From: Pseudodesulfovibrio nedwellii
Lineage (GTDB): Bacteria > Desulfobacterota > Desulfovibrionia > Desulfovibrionales > Desulfovibrionaceae
Length of the DNA stretch: 64,000 nucleotides
NCBI RefSeq assembly: GCF_027923765.1
Contig: NZ_AP026709.1
Span: forward strand, 186,001-250,000
Direction: 5' to 3'
The position numbers and the translations under genes are program-made. Below are positions 1-8,731 of this stretch, one piece after another; position 1 is the first letter of the stretch, and every line of letters begins with the position of its first letter. The notes below the pieces were generated by a model that did no database searches, was not told the DNA's origin, and saw only the letters and a program-made list of their open reading frames with translations.

Positions 1-717
1 TTGGTCAACAAGGCGGACTGGAGAGTGGTCTGATGCTACGGGTGGAATTTCTTCACCTACAGTGTCGACCATTTCTGCGGTGGGAACCGCCTGAAGGATG
101 ACGGGGTCATTGGGTACAGGCTGAATCAGACTGGCATAATACGGCGTCATGCGCATCCGATATTTCTCGGTGATGCGGGCAACATCTTGAATACAGTCGT
201 CAGGAAGGTCGAGGCATTTTTGCAAGGTTTCGGTATTGTCGATGCAGTTGCCAAGTTGTCCAGAAAAGGAATTCCAGTCGTCGTTTGTCATGCCCAAAAC
301 TGATTTGATACGGGTCTGGTTTTCGAGAATTTTGTCCCAGAGTTGAATACCGCTTGGGGCTTCAGTGTCCTTGCGTGCCAAGTAGTCTTTCACACGCAGG
401 CCTGCGTCAGTGATGATCTCAAGGGCGCGGCCTACGCGGCCACCGATGGTCACGGAGTGCTCATCGATCTCGACATGCTTGGCACACAGTTCGACAAGGT
501 TTTCACGGGTCAGGCCGTAGGCTTCGTAGCCGGGACCGCCTGCTGTTTTGGCATTTTTGAGAGCGTGGAACAGGGCCACGATAGGCGCTGTGCCATCACT
601 CGCTGTGGCGTCGGCGTAAAGCTGTTGCATGTTGGTGGAATCGACATCGGTTGCAGTACCGTTGCCGGAAATCTGTTCAAGCAAGTCCGTAGTAAAACCA
701 TCCAATTGAAAAGCCAT
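1..717 (-). CDS. KamA-family (lysine 2,3-aminomutase-like) protein, N-terminal part
   Basis: The gene runs off the left edge: 239 codons are visible from the ATG and there is no stop. Residues about 185-215 contain RITEKYRMRMTPYYASLI followed by PNDP and QAVPT, the stretch that precedes the radical-SAM cluster motif in lysine/glutamate 2,3-aminomutases (KamA/AblA/EAM). Those enzymes use [4Fe-4S], SAM and PLP to make beta-amino acids. The CxxxCxxC motif would lie outside the window, so catalysis cannot be checked. About 180 residues precede the conserved part, longer than I expect for classical KamA. The ATG lies one base after the stop of the ATP-grasp gene (TGACATG), so the two are probably translationally coupled. 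The substrate (lysine, glutamate or another) cannot be assigned. Confidence 0.75.
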   Translation of the reverse strand, partial: MAFQLDGFTTDLLEQISGNGTATDVDSTNMQQLYADATASDGTAPIVALFHALKNAKTAGGPGYEAYGLTRENLVELCAKHVEIDEHSVTIGGRVGRALEIITDAGLRVKDYLARKDTEAPSGIQLWDKILENQTRIKSVLGMTNDDWNSFSGQLGNCIDNTETLQKCLDLPDDCIQDVARITEKYRMRMTPYYASLIQPVPNDPVILQAVPTAEMVDTVGEEIPPVASDHSPVRLVDQ

Positions 718-718
718 G

Positions 719-2119
719 TCAGTACCTATTTGTTTCCCGGTTGACGATGGATTCCGCCAACCTGTTTGTTCCTTTTTTCAGCTCTTGAAGCATATCCTTG
801 CGTGTGGCTGCAACAGCGGCCACGCGTCCTAGAAATGTTCCGGCTTTGACCAGAACATTTTCTCCTGTGTGTTCAAGGACGATGTGCCCGTGTAGCCCGT
901 CAACGGCCGTTTGAGCGAAAAGAGTGCGCTCCGGCAGGCTTTGTTTGATTTCGCTGGTGGTAACAACATCCGTTTCTACCTTGTGATTGAAAGTCCCCCA
1001 GTGAAGATTGCCGTTGATAATGGCGTCAAAGTCCGGTTCTTTTTTGTCTGTGGGGAGTTTGTCATGGAGGACAGCGTGTGCTTCCATGTCGAACAGGCTG
1101 GGTGCTCCTTTAGGGAGCAATTGCTCCAAAGCGCTGCAAAACTCCATGGTTGTTCCCTGTTTGCGCGCGTTGACTTCGATGAAAAATATATCTTCGTTTT
1201 GGGTAACGATATAATCGCATCCATAGATGCCCCGGAATCCAAGTTTGCCGAGTTCTCGGCCAATTGCTGCGGTGTAATCGCGCAGGTCTGTTTGTACGCT
1301 TGCAGGTAGTACGGATGGAAACGTGGAGCCACGGAATTTGTTGCCATCCACTATGTTCATGTCCGCGACACCGGCTACGTATACTTCGCTGTCATTGCCG
1401 ACAACGGCCAAGACTGTCGGGTCGTGTGTGTGCGGCGTGTATCCACTTATAAGGTAATGTGTCTCTGGGCAGGTGAAGCGGCCGAGTGCATCGTCAGCAC
1501 ATTGGCAAACCATGCTTTGGGCGCCACCGGCACTGTGGCTGGCCGAAACGAACATACCGTGAGGAGAGCGTTCTCCAAGTTCTTTGAGCCCTTGCTCCAA
1601 TGCCTCGGAGCCGCAGCAGATCATGAAGTCGACCACTGGGGCCACCTTGGAAAAAGTTTCGTACTGCCATGTTTTGTCATTAAGGTGTTCGATCAGATCA
1701 GCTTTTGGGCCGAGTAGGGTGACCATGTCCTTGTGTCCAAGGTTCAACTCTGGACGGCTTTCAAACATCCATACAAAAACGTGATCCTGTTGTTCAAGCA
1801 GGGTTTTTAGCAGGGAGTTGATATATGCCGATTTTGATAGTTTGTCAGAAAAAATAGACATGGGAGTTCGGTAGGCGACTTTTCGCCCGGCAGCTTCTAT
1901 TTCGGCTTTTGCGGTTGGATTGAATACCGCGAGATTGTTGAATGCCGTGGTGTCGATAAGGTCGGGGGCGATTGATATGGCTTTGAAGGGGGTGTTGAAC
2001 TCCCGTTCAAGGGCTTTGGCGACAAATTTATTAAGTCCGTACGCCTTCAATTCACCAATAAAAAGGAAATATGTGACGGTGGGGTCCAGATGAATATTCG
2101 TAAAGTGGAGTTCGTCCAT
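719..2119 (-). CDS. ATP-grasp domain protein, probable carboxylate-amine ligase
   Basis: 466-residue cytosolic protein. The C-terminal half has the ATP-grasp signature: GIYGCDYIV, then FFIEVNARKQGTT, whose Glu and Asn are the usual Mg-ATP ligands, and an earlier SASHSAGGAQS segment that would be the nucleotide-binding glycine-rich loop. ATP-grasp enzymes join a carboxylate to an amine through an acyl phosphate. The N-terminal 120 residues resemble a pre-ATP-grasp domain but I do not recognise a substrate family. It is the first gene of a minus-strand pair with the KamA-like gene, one base apart. That suggests a pathway in which a beta-amino acid is made and ligated; this is inference from context only. 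The first ATG of the frame was used. Confidence 0.7.
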   Translation of the reverse strand: MDELHFTNIHLDPTVTYFLFIGELKAYGLNKFVAKALEREFNTPFKAISIAPDLIDTTAFNNLAVFNPTAKAEIEAAGRKVAYRTPMSIFSDKLSKSAYINSLLKTLLEQQDHVFVWMFESRPELNLGHKDMVTLLGPKADLIEHLNDKTWQYETFSKVAPVVDFMICCGSEALEQGLKELGERSPHGMFVSASHSAGGAQSMVCQCADDALGRFTCPETHYLISGYTPHTHDPTVLAVVGNDSEVYVAGVADMNIVDGNKFRGSTFPSVLPASVQTDLRDYTAAIGRELGKLGFRGIYGCDYIVTQNEDIFFIEVNARKQGTTMEFCSALEQLLPKGAPSLFDMEAHAVLHDKLPTDKKEPDFDAIINGNLHWGTFNHKVETDVVTTSEIKQSLPERTLFAQTAVDGLHGHIVLEHTGENVLVKAGTFLGRVAAVAATRKDMLQELKKGTNRLAESIVNRETNRY

Positions 2120-2423
2120 GTCTGGTCAGTGCTTTTTAAAATGTTCTATAGGTTCATTCTGCCAATTTTAACTACAAAAGCTGATAAGCGATTAGCAGAA
2201 ATCAATCGGCCTGTCTCTAATTTTGGAATAACCCGTTGCGAAAAAAAACGTTTTTTGGTAAATCGTTATGTCAGCTAGTAATCTTATGCGTCTTGTTTGA
2301 CGGAAGTGGTAAACTGGCTGTTATTGTGTTTTTGTTGAATCCTTTGTGGCTTTCATTATGGATCGGGCTTTGAGAGGGGCTTGATCGATTGGGTTAACTG
2401 ATTTTGTTCTGGAGGAACTGAGA
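2120..2423. other. Divergent intergenic region, about 300 bases
   Basis: AT-rich spacer between the minus-strand ATP-grasp gene and the plus-strand TAXI gene; it must hold promoters for both. A possible plus-strand promoter is TTGACG (about 2299) with TTATTG 18 bases downstream, which is weak. The GGAGG ribosome-binding site for the TAXI gene sits at about 2411-2415. No ORF or strong hairpin was seen. Confidence 0.5.
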
Positions 2424-3392
2424 ATGAAAAAACTTCTGTACGTGGCCATGCTGTTTTGCTTGGGTTACATGCTCACCGTTGTCCCCGCGTCGGCTGGTAA
2501 AACTAAATTTGTGACCATCGGTACCGGCGGTATCACCGGTGTTTATTATCCGACTGGTGGCGCTATCGCCAAGATTGTGAACAAAAAAAAAGATGTCTAC
2601 GGTATCCGTGCTACGGTTGAGTCCACCGGCGGTTCTGTGTTCAACGTCAACGCCGTTATGGCTGGCGACCTCGAATTTGGTGTTGTTCAGTCCGATCGTC
2701 AGTACCAGGCCTTTGAAGGTATTGCAGAATGGGATGGCAAGCCTCAGAAGAAGCTGCGTGCAGTTTTCTCCATTCACCCTGAGTCCGTGACCTTGGTTGC
2801 TGGTGCTGACACTGGTATCAAAGGTATCAAGGACCTTAAGGGCAAGAAAGTTAATATCGGTAACCCCGGTTCCGGTCAGCTTCAGAACTCCATTGATGCT
2901 TTGGCTGCTGCTGGTTTGACCCTTGATGACATCGATGCTGAAAAAGTCAAAGCTGCTGAGGCCCCTGGCCTGTTGCAGGATGGCCGTATCGATGCATTCT
3001 TTTACACTGTTGGTCATCCCTCCGGTGCGATCAAGGAAGCATGTGCTGGTGCTCGTAAGGTTAATATCATACCTATCACTGGCGTGGATTCCCTGTACGA
3101 AAAGTTCTCTTACTATGCTCCTTCCGTTATCCCCATGAAGAATTACCCCAGCGCAGCCAATGCCGGTGCCGATGTGCCTAGCTTTGGTGTGAAGGCTACT
3201 TTTGTGACCTCCTCTGATGTTCCTGATGATATCGTTTACGCCATCACTAAGGAAGTCTTTGAGAATTTTGAAGAATTCAAGAAACTGCATCCCGCATATG
3301 CTGTCCTGACCAAGGAAGGCATGTTGCAGGGGCTGTCTGCTCCGATTCACCCCGGCGCAATGAAGTACTACAAGGAAGCCGGCCTCAAATAA
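2424..3392 (+). CDS. TAXI-family TRAP transporter solute-binding protein
   Basis: 322-residue periplasmic binding protein. Residues 1-24 form a Sec signal peptide ending PASAG. The mature start, VTIGTGGITGVYYPTGGAIAK, is the hallmark of the TAXI (TRAP-associated extracytoplasmic immunogenic) family, followed by STGGS and a C-terminal HPGAMKYYKE segment. Such proteins deliver organic acids or amino acids (glutamate and dicarboxylates are known cases) to a sodium- or proton-driven TRAP permease; the substrate here is unknown. The fused permease follows 148 bases downstream with a strong hairpin between, which would favour excess binding protein over permease. A GGAGG site is 8 bases before the ATG. 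Confidence 0.93.
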   Translation: MKKLLYVAMLFCLGYMLTVVPASAGKTKFVTIGTGGITGVYYPTGGAIAKIVNKKKDVYGIRATVESTGGSVFNVNAVMAGDLEFGVVQSDRQYQAFEGIAEWDGKPQKKLRAVFSIHPESVTLVAGADTGIKGIKDLKGKKVNIGNPGSGQLQNSIDALAAAGLTLDDIDAEKVKAAEAPGLLQDGRIDAFFYTVGHPSGAIKEACAGARKVNIIPITGVDSLYEKFSYYAPSVIPMKNYPSAANAGADVPSFGVKATFVTSSDVPDDIVYAITKEVFENFEEFKKLHPAYAVLTKEGMLQGLSAPIHPGAMKYYKEAGLK

Positions 3393-3417
3393 GGTCGCTC
3401 TTCTTACGCATTATCGT

Positions 3418-3441
3418 GACCGGACGGCTTGCCGTCCGGTC
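3418..3441 (+). promoter_or_regulatory. Intercistronic hairpin after binding-protein gene
   Basis: Perfect 10-bp stem GACCGGACGG / CCGTCCGGTC closing a CTTG tetraloop, 26 bases after the TAXI stop. No T-run follows, so it is more likely an mRNA 3'-end stabiliser or partial attenuator than a full terminator. The same arrangement recurs after three other binding-protein genes in this window. Confidence 0.8.
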
Positions 3442-3540
3442 GCATCTTGCGCAGGCCGAACCCGGCCGTGCTGCCGCCGTTTGCAGGGGAGCTTGCAAGC
3501 GGCTCTTTGATTTTTCGCCACAATAGCGACCGAGGGAGAA

Positions 3541-5622
3541 ATGGTAGATAAGACTTTAGACGACAACAATGTAAAAGGGGTGGAATACGCCCGCGAACTG
3601 GCCGAAGCCGAGCACGGCTTGCAAGGCGATAGCGTTGGTGTCACCAGAACATTGACCATTGCCATTGCTATCATGTGGTCGTTGTTCCAGCTTTCCATAG
3701 CCAGTTGGTTGATTATGGATACCCTCTACATCAGGGCATTCCATTTGGCGTTTGCTATTCTGCTTGTCTTTTTGAATGTGCCCATGATGAAGGGGAATCC
3801 CAAGTGGCGGCCTGACCTCAGGTTCCTCATGATCATGAATCGCGTGACTATTCTAGATTACATTTTGGGTATACTGGCGGCCTTTGCTGCCTTGTATATA
3901 TTTATTGATTACGATGGAATCTCCATGCGCTACGGAGCTCCTACCACCAGAGATATCCTCTTCGGACTCATGCTGGTCGGTCTATTGCTTGAAGCTACTC
4001 GGCGTGTCATTGGGCCTGCATTGCCTGTGATTGCCATTTTGTTTTGTATGTATGCGTTTCTTGGACCGTATATGCCTGATGTCATCGCCTTCAAGGGTGT
4101 CTCCTTGAACCGTTTTATTGGACAGATGTCCATGAGTTCAGAAGGTATTTACGGGATTCCGTTGGATGTGTCTGCGACAATAGTTTTTCTGTTTGTGTTG
4201 TTCGGGACCATGCTTGAGAAGGCAGGGGCAGGGCATTTCTTCATTCAGTTGGCTTTGTGTATTCTTGGAGGATTCAAGGGCGGACCAGCCAAGGCTGCAA
4301 TTCTTGGTTCCGGTTTGACTGGTATGGTTTCCGGTTCTTCCATTGCCAACATCGTGACTACTGGTACTTTTACCATCCCATTGATGAAGAAGGTCGGTTA
4401 TCCGGCGACCAAAGCTGGCGCCATCGAAGTCGCCGCATCCACAGATGGTCAACTTGCACCGCCTATTATGGGGGCTGCGGCCTTTATCATAGCCGAGTAT
4501 GTCAACGTGCCATATATTGAAGTCGTCAAGGCGGCTGCGGTTCCGGCTTTTGCTTCGTACGCGGCCCTTCTTTATATCTCGCACATTGAGGCATCCAAGC
4601 TCGGTTTGTCCGGCATACCGCGTGCGGAACTGCCGAAATTCATCCCGACGCTTATGTCCGGTTTACATTTTCTCTTACCGCTCGGCATGCTGCTGTACGA
4701 ATTGATCGCCTTGCGTCATTCTCCGGAATTGGCTGCTTTCCGGGCTATTCTCGTGCTTATGGGTATCATGCTGCTGCAAAAGCCGATCAGGGCGAAGCTT
4801 GCGGGGCAGCCTCTTTTGCCGGCTATCCTGCAAAGTGTGAAGGATATCTTCCTTTCCATGGCTGAAGGTGCGCGGAATATGGCCGGTGTTGCCATGGCAA
4901 CTGCTGCTGCCGGTATTATTGTGGGCGTTGTGGCTCTTGGGCTAGGCGGATTGATCACACAGATCATCGACGTCCTATCCGGTGGCAACATCTTCCTGAT
5001 GCTTGTCATTACGGCCATGGCGAGTCTGCTTATCGGAATGGGATTGCCTACTACGGCTACTTATATTGTCATGGCTTCGCTTACTGCGCCTGCCATTGTC
5101 AGTATTGGTGGTTTGCAGGGCTTTCTTGTACCGCTCATGGCAGCACATTTGTTCTGTTTTTACTTTGGTATTTTGGCGGACGATACTCCGCCAGTCGGCT
5201 TGGCTGCGTATGCGGCTGCGGCGATTGCCGAAGCTCCACCCATACAAACGGGCCTGCAGGGTTTTATGTATGATATTCGTACGGCTATTTTACCGTTCAT
5301 GTTCATATTCAACCATGACTTGATTCTGCATAACGTCGATAGCTGGCCTCAAGGCTTGCTGATTTTTGGTATGGCGTGCGTTGGTAACTTTGCGTTTGCT
5401 TCGGCCACACAGGGGTGGTTTATTGCCAAGAACAGATTCTACGAGATACCGATTCTGCTTACTATTACCATGGTTATGTTCAGGCCGGACCTTATTTCCC
5501 GCCTGGTTGGTCTGCCATATGATATGCGTTATTGGGTCTATCCGGTTGGCTTAATTCTGTGGGGTGTGATGTGGGTGATACAGCGACCGAGACAACAGAA
5601 GGCCGACGCCGCCCTGGCGTAA
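3541..5622 (+). CDS. TRAP transporter fused permease (DctQ-DctM type)
   Basis: 693 residues, almost entirely hydrophobic. This is the 4TM/12TM fused permease normally found with TAXI binding proteins. The N-terminal ~180 residues form the DctQ-like small unit. From about residue 200 the DctM-like domain carries conserved segments such as GSGLTGMVSGSSIANIVTTG and, near 500, GMGLPTTATYIVMA with DDTPPVGLAAYAA. It sits in the inner membrane and would import the TAXI ligand with Na+ or H+. The ATG follows a GAGGGAGAA ribosome-binding site. It is co-transcribed with the binding protein and the zinc-ribbon gene that begins 18 bases after its stop. Confidence 0.92.
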   Translation: MVDKTLDDNNVKGVEYARELAEAEHGLQGDSVGVTRTLTIAIAIMWSLFQLSIASWLIMDTLYIRAFHLAFAILLVFLNVPMMKGNPKWRPDLRFLMIMNRVTILDYILGILAAFAALYIFIDYDGISMRYGAPTTRDILFGLMLVGLLLEATRRVIGPALPVIAILFCMYAFLGPYMPDVIAFKGVSLNRFIGQMSMSSEGIYGIPLDVSATIVFLFVLFGTMLEKAGAGHFFIQLALCILGGFKGGPAKAAILGSGLTGMVSGSSIANIVTTGTFTIPLMKKVGYPATKAGAIEVAASTDGQLAPPIMGAAAFIIAEYVNVPYIEVVKAAAVPAFASYAALLYISHIEASKLGLSGIPRAELPKFIPTLMSGLHFLLPLGMLLYELIALRHSPELAAFRAILVLMGIMLLQKPIRAKLAGQPLLPAILQSVKDIFLSMAEGARNMAGVAMATAAAGIIVGVVALGLGGLITQIIDVLSGGNIFLMLVITAMASLLIGMGLPTTATYIVMASLTAPAIVSIGGLQGFLVPLMAAHLFCFYFGILADDTPPVGLAAYAAAAIAEAPPIQTGLQGFMYDIRTAILPFMFIFNHDLILHNVDSWPQGLLIFGMACVGNFAFASATQGWFIAKNRFYEIPILLTITMVMFRPDLISRLVGLPYDMRYWVYPVGLILWGVMWVIQRPRQQKADAALA

Positions 5623-5640
5623 GCGTGCAAGGAGACTCTT

Positions 5641-6039
5641 ATGCCTGAATTCAATGACTACAGGAAAATGGTTCAATGCGAGCGATGCCGTGAAACCTTC
5701 TCGGATGATTTGGAAAAATGCCCTGTGTGCGGATGTGACGATCTGACAGGATATAAGGTTCCAAATCCGTTTTCCAGATTGCCTATGGAGCGGGTACTTA
5801 CCGCTACCGGACATCTGATGTGGGTTGTGGGGCTGCTTGCCTGTTTCGTTCTGTTGTGGAACACCAATTCGGACGACGCGGCGCGGAACTGGATGTTTGC
5901 TTTGGCCGGGTTTGGCGTACTGCTGCTCAGTATGGTTATTTCGGTCACTCTGTTTGGACTTGGTGAATTGCTCAAACGGGTAATTCGTATTCAACGCAGG
6001 GTTCGTGCATTTATGCAGGATCAAGCAAACCACGAATAA
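5641..6039 (+). CDS. Small zinc-ribbon membrane protein of unknown function
   Basis: 132 residues. The N-terminus has a rubredoxin/zinc-ribbon knuckle pair, CERC near residue 17 and CPVC near 31, followed by two predicted transmembrane segments (about 55-75 and 83-107) and a basic C-terminal tail. I do not recognise a named family. It is the last gene of the TRAP operon, 18 bases after the permease and directly before a terminator. It could be an accessory or sensor of the transporter, but only position supports this. GGAGA precedes the ATG. Confidence 0.8.
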   Translation: MPEFNDYRKMVQCERCRETFSDDLEKCPVCGCDDLTGYKVPNPFSRLPMERVLTATGHLMWVVGLLACFVLLWNTNSDDAARNWMFALAGFGVLLLSMVISVTLFGLGELLKRVIRIQRRVRAFMQDQANHE

Positions 6040-6062
6040 CTCTTAATCAAGCGTTAACGAAA

Positions 6063-6089
6063 GGGAGTCCTTGGGGCTCCCTTTTTTTT
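6063..6089 (+). terminator. Intrinsic terminator of the TRAP operon
   Basis: Stem GGGAGTCC / GGGCTCCC with a 3-base loop (one G-T pair), followed directly by eight T. It lies 24 bases after the zinc-ribbon gene stop. Confidence 0.9.
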
Positions 6090-6165
6090 GTGGATAAGCG
6101 AAATGAGTGAAAGTGACAAAGATGTGAGAGGGTGCTGGAGTAAGTGTCGTGAAAGCAACTGCATC

Positions 6166-6194
6166 TTGACTTTTTTCGTTTTTTGGACAATATT
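6166..6194 (+). promoter_or_regulatory. Sigma-70-type promoter for the ABC transporter operon
   Basis: TTGACT at 6166-6171, 17-base spacer, AATATT at 6189-6194 (4 of 6 to TATAAT). Transcription would start near 6201-6204, giving a leader of about 95 bases. Confidence 0.6.
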
Positions 6195-6210
6195 TCCTTT
6201 CTGTTCAAGA

Positions 6211-6263
6211 AGCTCGCCCGACTGTCGGGAATGTGACATGTCGGTGGGCTTTTTTTGTTTTTT
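6211..6263 (+). promoter_or_regulatory. Leader terminator-like hairpin (possible attenuator)
   Basis: In the 5' leader, bases 6211-6222 pair with 6240-6250 (11 pairs, two G-T, one bulged C), followed by a T-rich run of 13 T with one G. Inside the left arm and loop, CCCGA / TCGGG can form a competing small hairpin that would break the long stem. This is the geometry of an attenuator: promoter, alternative hairpins, terminator, then the ribosome-binding site GAGGAG at 6281. The signal is not recognisable; it matches no riboswitch I know. Confidence 0.65.
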
Positions 6264-6296
6264 CTTCCAAAATTTACTCTGAGGAGCAATCTTCAA

Positions 6297-7025
6297 ATGG
6301 CAATGATAGAAGTGCAGAAACTGCACAAGTGGTATGGTGATTTTCATGTATTACAGGGGATTACCGAATCCGTGAATAAAGGAGAGGTGCTTGTCATCTG
6401 TGGTCCTTCCGGTTCCGGTAAATCCACGTTTATTCGCTGTATCAATCGGTTGGAGGAGTATCAGAAAGGTCAAATCCTTTTTGACGGCAAAGATATCTTG
6501 GATAAGGATGTCAACGTCAACGATTTGCGAGCCGAGATTGGTATCGTGTTTCAGCAGTTCAATCTGTACCCCCATCTGACAGTCCTGAAAAATGTGACCT
6601 TGGCACCCATCAAGGTTAAAAATGTTCCCAAGGAAGAGGCCGAAAAAGTCGCCCTCAGCCTGCTTGAACGCGTTGGTATTCACGATCAGGCGCACAAATA
6701 TCCTGCCGAACTTTCCGGTGGTCAGCAGCAGCGAGTGGCTATCGCCCGCTCTTTGGCAATGAAACCCAAGGTTATGCTTTTTGACGAGCCGACTTCTGCC
6801 TTGGATCCGGAAATGATCAACGAAGTCCTCAACGTCATGAAGGATCTGGCCCGTGAAGGCATGACTATGTTGTGTGTTACTCACGAAATGGGCTTTGCCC
6901 GTGAAGTATGCGACCGAGTTCTGTTCATGGACGGTGGTGTTGTGGTGGAGCAGGCTCCGCCGGATGAATTCTTTAAGAATCCCAAACACGAGCGTACGAA
7001 GAACTTCCTGAAGGAAATTCTTTAA
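6297..7025 (+). CDS. Polar amino-acid ABC transporter ATP-binding protein
   Basis: 242 residues, cytosolic ATPase of the GlnQ/AapP type. Walker [10 protein letters not shown] is at 36-44, the Q-loop is in [12 protein letters not shown], the signature LSGGQQQR is near 138, Walker [14 protein letters not shown] is near 160, and the switch His is in [10 protein letters not shown]. The start chosen is the ATG with GAGGAG 10 bases upstream; an upstream in-frame ATG at 6255 lies inside the leader terminator. It energises uptake through the two permeases encoded at 7943-9448, with the binding protein at 7067. The gene order ATPase, binding protein, permease, permease is an amino-acid importer of the PAAT family. 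Confidence 0.93.
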   Translation: MAMIEVQKLHKWYGDFHVLQGITESVNKGEVLVICGPSGSGKSTFIRCINRLEEYQKGQILFDGKDILDKDVNVNDLRAEIGIVFQQFNLYPHLTVLKNVTLAPIKVKNVPKEEAEKVALSLLERVGIHDQAHKYPAELSGGQQQRVAIARSLAMKPKVMLFDEPTSALDPEMINEVLNVMKDLAREGMTMLCVTHEMGFAREVCDRVLFMDGGVVVEQAPPDEFFKNPKHERTKNFLKEIL

Positions 7026-7066
7026 TCGGTATATACATTGAAACTCTAAGAGAGAGGAGAGGGTTA

Positions 7067-7873
7067 ATGAAACGGTTGGTAATTATTTTGGCTTTGGTGC
7101 TGTCGTTCATGTTTGCCGCGAGTATTGCTTCCGCTGGTAAGATCGAAGACGTGAAGGCAAAAGGCGTGCTGACGTGCGGCGTCAAGGATTCCGTTAACCT
7201 GTTCGGCTTCATTGATGCCGATTCCAAGGAACTGGTCGGTTTTGACATCGACATTTGCAAGTATATTGCTTCCAAGCTCGGCGTGAAGACTGAGTTTAAG
7301 GTCGTCACCTCCAAGAACCGTATTCCGATGCTGGTTCAGGGTTCCGTGGACATGGTTGCCGCTACCATGACTCACAAGTTCTCTCGTGATGAGCAGATCG
7401 ACTTCTCCATTACCTATTTTATGGATGGTCAGAAGATTCTCGTGAAGAAAGGCTCCGGCATTGCTTCGGCTGCTGATCTCGCGAATAAGAAGGTTGGTAC
7501 TGTTAAGGGTTCCACTTCTGAAAAGAACATCAAGAATGCACAGCCCAAGGCACACGTCATTTCCTATGACGAATACCCCCAGGCTTTCATGGCCCTGAAG
7601 CAGGGCAAGGTCAAAGCTGTGACCACCGATTCCGGTATTCTTGCTGGCCTCAAGGCCGGCGATGATAATCCTGAGAAGTGGGAAATCGCTGGCGAATTTA
7701 TCGCCTCTGAGCCTTACGGTCTTGGTTTGCCTCAGAACGATTCCGCTTTCCGTGATTTCGTCAACAAGTGTCTCAACGAGATGTGGTTAGACGGCACCTA
7801 CCAGAAGCTGTTCAAGAAGTGGATGGGTTACGATCTTCCTGAAGGTTGGACCATCGAACTTTGGCCTATGTAA
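7067..7873 (+). CDS. Amino-acid ABC transporter substrate-binding protein
   Basis: 268 residues, periplasmic, SBP_bac_3 fold. The signal peptide is about residues 1-23 (ends ASIASAG). Typical family blocks follow: GVLTCGVK, LVGFDIDICKYIA, ATMTHKFSRDEQIDFSITYF and the C-terminal LNEMWLDGTYQKLFKKW. The IDFS.TYF block is typical of glutamate/aspartate or general polar amino-acid binders. It is 42 bases after the ATPase gene, with GAGAGGAGAGG before the ATG. A strong hairpin follows 20 bases after the stop. The protein at 38588 is a clear paralogue. The exact ligand is not predictable from the sequence. Confidence 0.92.
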   Translation: MKRLVIILALVLSFMFAASIASAGKIEDVKAKGVLTCGVKDSVNLFGFIDADSKELVGFDIDICKYIASKLGVKTEFKVVTSKNRIPMLVQGSVDMVAATMTHKFSRDEQIDFSITYFMDGQKILVKKGSGIASAADLANKKVGTVKGSTSEKNIKNAQPKAHVISYDEYPQAFMALKQGKVKAVTTDSGILAGLKAGDDNPEKWEIAGEFIASEPYGLGLPQNDSAFRDFVNKCLNEMWLDGTYQKLFKKWMGYDLPEGWTIELWPM

Positions 7874-7892
7874 GGCTTAGATCGATTGATAT

Positions 7893-7919
7893 GCCGGGGA
7901 CGCCAAGTGCGTCCCCGGC
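7893..7919 (+). promoter_or_regulatory. Intercistronic hairpin after binding-protein gene
   Basis: Perfect 11-bp stem GCCGGGGACGC / GCGTCCCCGGC with a CAAGT loop, followed by a pyrimidine-rich TTTCCCTTCTT stretch. It lies between the binding-protein gene and the first permease, so it probably protects the upstream message or partly terminates. Confidence 0.8.
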
Positions 7920-7942
7920 TTTCCCTTCTTCCAACAGCAACC

Positions 7943-8722
7943 ATGGATGGAATTTTGGATTACAATTTTCAATGGGCCAAAATGTTTTCCGGCGAGCCAG
8001 CCTTGTGGATGTGGGAGGGCTTTACCACGACTTTGCAAATCTCTGCGATAGCTTTAGTCGGGGCGATGTTGCTTGGTATTTTTATATGCATTCTGCGGAT
8101 GACTCCTTTTAAGCCTTTGCGGTGGTTTGCTCTGGCTTACACAGAATTTTTTAGGAACACTCCGCTGCTAGTGCAGATATTCTTCTGGTACAATGCGTCG
8201 CACTTTGTCATTCCCGCTGGTATCAACGAGTGGATGAATGATCTTTATTATTGGTTTCCCGGACCGTTTGCCGTACTCGGTCATGAATTTGTTGGCGAGT
8301 GGGTTCTGTTCAACGTGGAGTTGATCACAGGCGTTATCGCTTTAACCGTCTACACTTCGGCTTTTATTGCGGAAGAGATTCGGGCAGGTATTTTTTCCAT
8401 TCCCAAGAATCAGCTTGAGGCGTCCCGTGCTGTTGGCCTTTCTTTTTTGCAGGGCTATCGTTATGTGATTATGCCCCAGGCTCTGCGTATCGTTATTCCG
8501 CCGCTCATTTCACAAGCACTTAACCTGATCAAAAATTCATCCTTGTGTATGGTTATCGGTGTGACCGAGATGATGTTTCAGGCGACTCAAATCGAGTCGT
8601 ATCATGCCATTCCGTTCGAGGCGTTTTCCGTAGCCCTGATGATCTATCTGGCTATCTCCCTGGTGGTTTCGTTCTGTATCACCATGTATAACAAGCATTT
8701 CATGATTCAGGTCATGTACTAG
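7943..8722 (+). CDS. Amino-acid ABC transporter permease
   Basis: 259 residues, inner-membrane permease of the HisM/GlnP type with about five to six membrane segments. The family EAA-like loop is visible as GIFSIPKNQLEASRAVGLS, with the nearby MPQALRIVIPPL. The N-terminal TEFFRNTPLLVQIFFW block is also typical. The ATG at 7943 was preferred because an upstream in-frame TTG at 7886 lies inside the hairpin; no convincing Shine-Dalgarno sequence is seen, so the start is uncertain. It forms the translocation pore with the next permease and works with the ATPase at 6297. Confidence 0.9.
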   Translation: MDGILDYNFQWAKMFSGEPALWMWEGFTTTLQISAIALVGAMLLGIFICILRMTPFKPLRWFALAYTEFFRNTPLLVQIFFWYNASHFVIPAGINEWMNDLYYWFPGPFAVLGHEFVGEWVLFNVELITGVIALTVYTSAFIAEEIRAGIFSIPKNQLEASRAVGLSFLQGYRYVIMPQALRIVIPPLISQALNLIKNSSLCMVIGVTEMMFQATQIESYHAIPFEAFSVALMIYLAISLVVSFCITMYNKHFMIQVMY

Positions 8723-8731
8723 GGGGCGGGC

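Noticed and set aside
343-744. 133-residue plus-strand frame opposite the KamA gene
   Set aside because: It lies antisense to a conserved coding region, and its translation has no family pattern.
2394-3350. 318-residue minus-strand frame opposite the TAXI gene
   Set aside because: A shadow of a highly conserved gene caused by codon bias; no ribosome-binding site.
6088-6282. Short plus-strand frame in the ABC leader
   Set aside because: It crosses the promoter and terminator hairpin and has no ribosome-binding site.
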